A stretch of 9,102 bases of DNA. Source: JBBTXM01 sp038062255 (GTDB lineage: Bacteria; Patescibacteriota; Minisyncoccia; UBA11713; 2-01-FULL-45-33). Of this stretch, positions 4,973-9,102 are shown in pieces (within the stretch, counting starts at the first letter, position 1; each line of letters begins with the position of its first letter). The translations under genes were made by a program, and so were the position numbers. Below the pieces are notes generated by a model. It was given only the letters and a program-made list of their open reading frames with translations. It did no database searches and had not been told where the DNA came from. Where the stretch lies: NCBI GenBank assembly GCA_038062255.1, contig JBBTXM010000017.1, positions 1 through 9,102 of the forward strand. The letters run 5' to 3'.

Positions 4973-7900
4973 TTATGGATTTATTGCGCAAGCGGTCCCT
5001 GTCCAGTATTGGCCAGTGGGACAAGTGGTGGCTGTTGTTGTGGTATTCGCCACACAAGCTGTGCCGTCCCAATATTGGCCAGTGGAACATGTTGTTGTGG
5101 TAGTAGATGGATTTATTGCGCAAGCTGTTCCAGTCCAGTATTGGCCGCTGGGACAAGTGGTTGTTGTTGTTGTGGTAGTTGTTGAACACTTTACCGTACC
5201 GCAAGTTGAACAAGATCCTCCTTCGTACCAGCAACCTGTGCCAGGGGAAGGGCAAGAAACGCAAGATGTCGTTGAACCGCCACAATCAATCGGACAGCTG
5301 GCGCTTGTCTCTCCAGTATCACAAGTATGATTGCCGCAGGCGCCTGTATAAGCAGTCGGTCCACATGAAGATCCAAACCAATCGCAGGCCGTATTCGCTT
5401 CACATGTGGCAGATGTCACATAAGTCCCGCACCCCCCTCCACCAGTGGTTGTAGTAGGTATAGTTTCATCATTATCTTCTTTTCCGTAACATCCTGTATC
5501 CGCAGGATAATCCACTTGACCGTCTCCGTCATTATCTTTGCCATCTGAACACTGCGTTGTGCCGGTAGTCGTAAACGCAGAACAACTTGGATCGGCAAGG
5601 TCTGTAAATCCGTCTTTGTCGTTGTCTATACCATCGGAGCAAAGACTGGCCGAATCTTCGTAAAGAATGGGGGAAACGCCTCCAAACTCGTCATTATCAA
5701 AATTATCTGAACACCCTGAATCCGCCATATCGATTTTTCCATCATTGTCGTTGTCTGTTTTATCATTACACTGCGCCCTTGCTCCGCATCCAAAACCAGC
5801 CACCCACGCACATACAGTATTTGCATTGCAAGTAGATTCTGTTGTATATACGCATTTGCTGGTATCGCCTCCGCCACCGCCAGTTTGCCCATGCGCAGCA
5901 TTATCGCAATGCGGACCATCGCTATGCGTTTCTTTTGCGTACCATGTACACCCGGAGCTTTTACACGTAGATTCTGTGCCATAAGCATAACAAGCACCCG
6001 TAAAACCTTTGCAATCACCCGCACAAGATTCAAACGTCTCTCCAACTTCACAGGCGCCGTTGCCGCAGTATTTGCCAGACGCCAGCGGTTCGCAATACGA
6101 CTTTGTTACAGAATCTCCGGGGGACCAATTGCATCCAGCGGATACGCAAGGATCTTTGGATGCATTTCCATAGCATCCATTACCTAAAGCCGGGCAATCC
6201 TTGGGACAAGAGAAATTACTTTCGCTTCCGCTACATTTGCCATCGTTATTGCAAGATGATTCTCCCCCCGAAGAACCGTAATAACAATATGTTCCCGCCC
6301 ACGTACAACCAGACGTCGCAGTACACGATGCCGAATCGGTTTTTGCCGAACAAGAGCCGGCCGGAGCGGACCCGCAATCAGACGCGCAAGTGTTGTAATA
6401 TTCGTTTGCATCACAAACGCCGTTGTTGTTGCATGCTACGACAGAACCAGAACAATCAGGAATTCCAAAATTCTGCCAATTTTCCGGAGCATCGTTGCCA
6501 GCGCCAGCCTTCCACACAAACCTGTTTTTTGATATCTTCTCGCATTGCGAGTGAATTCCTTTGATGAAAGAGGTATACTCTGAATCGGTTCTATTTAAAA
6601 TCATTGACCGTTCTGTCCCATCAATGAAATTCCAAATATGTTCTATCCAATTTTTTCCAGTTGTTGTATCTTTTTCGCAACCATAATAAACACCGCACTC
6701 CGGAGAGCTGTAAGTTATTATCTTCCTTTCTCCTGCAGGACAACTTTCTACCGTTGGCAAAGCGGGGCAAACATTTACCCTTGAATGCGCCTTCGTACAT
6801 TCGTCCAAAGTGCGGTATGTGAACGGATCGCTGCAACCGCTGGAACTTTCTTTTTTACAACTGTTTGCGAGTTTATCAAAAACATATCCTTCAAAATATG
6901 CTTGGCAAGTAACTCTGTCCGGAACACATTTGCCCAACGCATAACATCCCTTTTCATCTTTGAATGCTTCTCTGTGGGTGCCTGAAGGACAAGCCGATTG
7001 AGCAGAGTAGTTAATAAATGGACATTCTTGAGATTCTCTAATTTCACATCTTGGAGGCAATGGACAGCCGTTTTGATCTGTCTGGTGGATTACAACGCCG
7101 TTGGGACAGAAGTTTGAAGAAGGAGGATAGTAAAATGGGCATTTTGTTTCCTTAACTCCTGATTTGTATTTTTGAGCCAAGGCAATTCCATCGCGCGCTA
7201 TGTTTTCGGCAGATTGAGCCTCTCCAAAGGCTCTGCCGATATCATCATAGCTTAGGACTGTACGCGCTGTTTCCAGTTTTCTCTCGGCATGGGCCAATAT
7301 GCCCTCTATATCGCGCAACATCTGGTCAAATTCTCCGCCTTTGTAGGCAGTATCATACGGCAAAGAAGATCTTACACCCCTAAATTCAGCAAGCGCCTTT
7401 TCCGCTTCTTCTATCTTTTTTAAAGCTTTCTCTGGCGAGTCAAAAATAACTCTTCGCTGTTCAAAAACTCTGCGGAATGACGCGTAATCTGGAACATCGT
7501 TCCTAAATTCTTTTTCATATTTTGCAAGACGGTCTTTATCGGTAATATTTTCAATTTTATTCTGCATAATTCCGTATTGCGCGCTTTTGATCCTCTCTAT
7601 AAAAGAACTTATATCAAACGGCGCGTTTACATCGCTTCCAAACTCATCTAATGCCGCGAATTCTTCCGGATGGTCTCCAGCAAGAGCGTCATAAACATAT
7701 TGCCTCTGCGAAGAATTCGCGGCCCTATTTACATCATTGCGGATTTCTTGGGCAGCTTTATTTTTAAGCTCGGCGAAGATATTTTTCTTGTCGTTAGGAA
7801 TTAGTTTTTCTATTTCATTAAGTACAGAAATTGATTTGGCATCGTGAAAACGCTCAATTGATCCTAAAAATTCTCTTTTTTGGGTTTCGTTTTGTCCAGT

Positions 7901-9100
7901 TGATTCTATTTTTTTTACAAACTCTTCTTCGGCTCGAGAAGCTACATTAGAAATGCCGGAAACAACCCCGGAATCAATATTATTTTGGAGTTCGCGCAAA
8001 ATTCTGAAATCCTCAAGATTACCCTCTCCAAGATGCTCTACAAATCTTTCCTTATTTTCTTGAGATAGGCCATTTAAACGAGTTTCTGCTTTTGAAAACA
8101 CGTGTTCTTTGGCGTCAGAAATTACTTCTCGTAAACCTTTTGAAATAGGGCGAGCTTCAAGCTCATTAATAATCTCAAGATGTCTTATTTCACTTCCTCC
8201 AGATTCTTTTACGAATTCTTCAAAAATAGAGTTTTTAGTGGCTTCGAATTTTTCAAGTTCCGCCTGAAGCCGGTTAAGCGCATTATCCTGCGCTGTTTTA
8301 ATGGCTTCTTTGGCATTTTCCGACACCTTTCCTTCTACTTCTTTTAGAACCTCCAAATTTTTAAAATCCTTAAATTCCGAACCCCCCTGTTTGTCTAAAA
8401 CCTCAACAAGCTGGTTAGAAACAACTTCCGGTTCTGCCAATTTAAAAGTAGACGCCAGCGCCTCCGAAGAAGCGTCTTTGGCCTTCTTTACAAAATCAAA
8501 AAGCTCCGGAGAAACGTTTTTTTCAATATTTCCCAAGGATTTTCCATATTTAAAAGTGGCGTCCAGCACTTTTTTAGATAGTTCTATAGCTTTTTCATCA
8601 TCCAAAGCTTCCGAAGCAATACCAATCCTATGTTTTACTTCATCAAGCTCATGTCTAAAATTCTCAATAGCATATTCTTTGTCTTCATCGCTTGCGCCCT
8701 CTTTTTGGGCCACCTTTTTTGCCTCAAGCAATTTTTCGGCAGCATATCTAAGCTTGAGTTCCGCTTTTTTTCCAGGATCGCGCGTAAACAAAGAACCCAC
8801 TCCTCGGCGAATGTCCTTTACAAAATAAAATGGGTTTGTGGGCAAAATTCCTATGTCCGTTAGGCCAAAATCTTCCGGCTTCAAATCTTCATCTAGCTCC
8901 AGTTTCTTTTCTACATCAACTTCTTCCTGCGCCTCTTGCGCCGCCGCAATAGAAAGCGCCTGAAGATACTTTGGGTCTGTTTCAGAAAACTGAAAGACTC
9001 TAGCCTCGCCTAGCGCGAGTCTAAGCGGGCCGGCGTTTGCTTCAAACGCAAAGGCGAAAGCAAAAACTGCCAATAAACCGAAAATGTATTTGGTTTTCAT
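4973..9100 (-). CDS. Large exported modular cysteine-rich protein with DUF5667-like domain
   Basis: The 1375-residue product begins with a clear signal peptide (MKTK, hydrophobic 5-19, cleavage after ANA at residue 23). It continues with a DUF5667-like domain (about 85-190, opening LPTNPFYFVKDI and DPGKKAELKLRYAAEKL), a charged, cysteine-free helical region (about 195-650) with a repeat of 57-59 residues, and then 72 cysteines from residue 654 to the end. The cysteine part has three CP...CPxG...GC...C units (654-808), a tryptophan-containing spacer (811-887) and four CxNGxCxxGE...CxxDC units. Interleaved are five units ending in Cys-x-Trp, then three DNDxDG blocks (1111-1212), Thr-rich linkers and three 22-residue CPxGQYW repeats. 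No membrane anchor or LPxTG signal closes the protein. I infer a secreted or surface-attached structural or adhesive role, stabilised by disulfides and calcium; no enzyme motif is seen. The ribosome binding site lies outside the window. Confidence 0.9.
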   Translation of the reverse strand: MKTKYIFGLLAVFAFAFAFEANAGPLRLALGEARVFQFSETDPKYLQALSIAAAQEAQEEVDVEKKLELDEDLKPEDFGLTDIGILPTNPFYFVKDIRRGVGSLFTRDPGKKAELKLRYAAEKLLEAKKVAQKEGASDEDKEYAIENFRHELDEVKHRIGIASEALDDEKAIELSKKVLDATFKYGKSLGNIEKNVSPELFDFVKKAKDASSEALASTFKLAEPEVVSNQLVEVLDKQGGSEFKDFKNLEVLKEVEGKVSENAKEAIKTAQDNALNRLQAELEKFEATKNSIFEEFVKESGGSEIRHLEIINELEARPISKGLREVISDAKEHVFSKAETRLNGLSQENKERFVEHLGEGNLEDFRILRELQNNIDSGVVSGISNVASRAEEEFVKKIESTGQNETQKREFLGSIERFHDAKSISVLNEIEKLIPNDKKNIFAELKNKAAQEIRNDVNRAANSSQRQYVYDALAGDHPEEFAALDEFGSDVNAPFDISSFIERIKSAQYGIMQNKIENITDKDRLAKYEKEFRNDVPDYASFRRVFEQRRVIFDSPEKALKKIEEAEKALAEFRGVRSSLPYDTAYKGGEFDQMLRDIEGILAHAERKLETARTVLSYDDIGRAFGEAQSAENIARDGIALAQKYKSGVKETKCPFYYPPSSNFCPNGVVIHQTDQNGCPLPPRCEIRESQECPFINYSAQSACPSGTHREAFKDEKGCYALGKCVPDRVTCQAYFEGYVFDKLANSCKKESSSGCSDPFTYRTLDECTKAHSRVNVCPALPTVESCPAGERKIITYSSPECGVYYGCEKDTTTGKNWIEHIWNFIDGTERSMILNRTDSEYTSFIKGIHSQCEKISKNRFVWKAGAGNDAPENWQNFGIPDCSGSVVACNNNGVCDANEYYNTCASDCGSAPAGSCSAKTDSASCTATSGCTWAGTYCYYGSSGGESSCNNDGKCSGSESNFSCPKDCPALGNGCYGNASKDPCVSAGCNWSPGDSVTKSYCEPLASGKYCGNGACEVGETFESCAGDCKGFTGACYAYGTESTCKSSGCTWYAKETHSDGPHCDNAAHGQTGGGGGDTSKCVYTTESTCNANTVCAWVAGFGCGARAQCNDKTDNDNDGKIDMADSGCSDNFDNDEFGGVSPILYEDSASLCSDGIDNDKDGFTDLADPSCSAFTTTGTTQCSDGKDNDGDGQVDYPADTGCYGKEDNDETIPTTTTGGGGCGTYVTSATCEANTACDWFGSSCGPTAYTGACGNHTCDTGETSASCPIDCGGSTTSCVSCPSPGTGCWYEGGSCSTCGTVKCSTTTTTTTTTCPSGQYWTGTACAINPSTTTTTCSTGQYWDGTACVANTTTTATTCPTGQYWTGTACAINP
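4976..5185 (-). repeat. Three tandem 66-base (22-residue) repeats, CxxGQYWxGTAC type
   Basis: The marker ATTGGCC recurs exactly every 66 bases (ending at 5014, 5080 and 5146), encoding three units of a cysteine-framed QYW motif joined by Thr-rich linkers. By my count the outer copies (4979-5044 and 5111-5176) agree at 59 of 66 bases, while the middle copy is clearly more diverged. The last unit is cut short by the stop codon six residues early, and TTG/TGT-rich runs encode the threonine linkers. Confidence 0.9.
5465..5770 (-). repeat. Three calcium-binding-type DNDxDG repeats
   Basis: Residues 1111-1212 of the large protein hold three blocks that begin CxDxxDNDxDGxxD and contain a second cysteine 19-20 residues later. 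The first and third also end in DNDE. Asp-rich DxDxDG loops of this kind bind Ca2+ in thrombospondin type 3 and related bacterial surface repeats. Calcium binding here is inferred from that pattern. Confidence 0.75.
6011..6433 (-). repeat. Interleaved CxNGxCxxGE and Cys-x-Trp modules
   Basis: Residues 890-1030 alternate two small four-cysteine modules. CxNxGxCxxxExxxxCxxDC-like units are at 890-909, 950-969 and 1012-1030, with a fourth further on at 1255-1273. Units with the spacing C...C...C-x-W...C are at 917-939 and 976-1003, with more at 1037-1065, 1083-1105 and 1224-1246. The second kind resembles PSI/plexin-like disulfide knots only in cysteine spacing. Confidence 0.8.
6677..7141 (-). 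repeat. Three CP-CPxG-GC-C disulfide modules
   Basis: Residues 654-685, 693-725 and 778-808 each have the order CP, then CPxG (CPNG, CPSG, CPAG) about 10 residues later, then a cysteine preceded by Gly or Glu, then a last cysteine six residues on. A separate four-cysteine stretch (732-768) lies between the second and third. The spacing recalls small eukaryotic-type disulfide domains, but I cannot assign a named family. Confidence 0.7.
7495..8375 (-). repeat. Cryptic helical repeat of about 58 residues, five copies
   Basis: Residues about 243-535 of the large protein repeat a pattern anchored by Leu/Ile-x-Glu-hydrophobic at 252, 311, 368, 427 and 484, that is, every 57-59 residues. Each copy continues with two charged amphipathic stretches and an Ala-rich turn. 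Sequence identity between copies is low, so this is a structural reading from spacing and residue class. Confidence 0.55.
9032..9100 (-). other. Signal peptide coding segment of the large protein
   Basis: Residues 1-23 show a basic start (MKTK), an uninterrupted hydrophobic core rich in Ala and Phe, and an Ala-x-Ala site (ANA before Gly24). There is no lipobox cysteine, so Sec export with signal peptidase I cleavage is expected. Confidence 0.9.
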
Positions 9101-9102
9101 AT

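Noticed and set aside
4976..5185. A possible CRISPR array
   Set aside because: The units are contiguous 66-base coding repeats without unique spacers, in frame with the large gene.
4773..5285. A minus-strand frame with apparent YYHNNNNH-type repeats
   Set aside because: Its repeats come from reading the 66-base repeat in the wrong frame, and it runs across the terminator at 4931-4957.
8301..8828. A 175-codon plus-strand frame rich in Ser, Ala and Phe
   Set aside because: It is the antisense shadow of the helical region of the large protein; its composition is what complementing Glu/Lys/Ala codons gives.

Overview
The window looks like a stretch of a small-genome bacterium, most likely a Candidate Phyla Radiation (Patescibacteria, probably Parcubacteria) lineage. 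This is inferred from the gene content: a DUF5671-type four-helix membrane protein followed by a pilin-like anchored protein, a secreted protein with a DUF5667-like N-terminal domain and long cysteine-rich repeats, and tightly packed, often overlapping genes. Base composition is moderately AT-rich. There is no rRNA or protein-synthesis marker here to fix the taxonomy.

Layout. 1-270 (+) is the C-terminal end of a sodium/calcium exchanger family protein. It runs tail-to-tail, with an 11-base overlap, into a minus-strand pair (1213 to 260): a DUF5671-like membrane protein and a small membrane-anchored, pilin-like protein. Next on the minus strand is a 100-residue protein of unknown function (1570-1268) with its own promoter and terminator, then formamidopyrimidine-DNA glycosylase (mutM/fpg, 2459-1677). 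A divergent plus-strand pair follows (2558-3260): an 85-residue unknown protein overlapped by 41 bases by a 161-residue protein with primase-like motifs. It ends in a terminator that lies inside the 3' end of the opposing gene. That opposing unit (4689-3257, minus) is a two-gene operon joined by an ATGA overlap: an AAG/MPG-family 3-methyladenine DNA glycosylase and a PHP-domain phosphoesterase. A 71-residue unknown protein (4729-4944, +) ends in a terminator whose loop contains its stop codon.

The right-hand 45 percent (9100-4973, minus) is one gene for a 1375-residue exported protein. It has a signal peptide, a DUF5667-like domain, a long charged helical region containing a cryptic repeat of about 58 residues, and then about 720 residues carrying all 72 of its cysteines. 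The cysteines are arranged as at least five kinds of small repeated module. The last is a 22-residue (66-base) tandem repeat that runs to the stop codon.

How the genes fit together. Two base-excision repair glycosylases lie within 3 kb of each other. One is co-transcribed with a PHP phosphoesterase that may act on nucleotides or nucleic acid ends, and a possible primase-like protein lies between them, so the centre has a nucleic-acid-maintenance flavour. No shared operon links all of them. The flanks are envelope functions: ion exchange, membrane and pilin-like proteins, and the large surface or secreted protein. No CRISPR array, insertion sequence, tRNA or rRNA was seen. Apart from the short intergenic gaps, the window is almost entirely coding.
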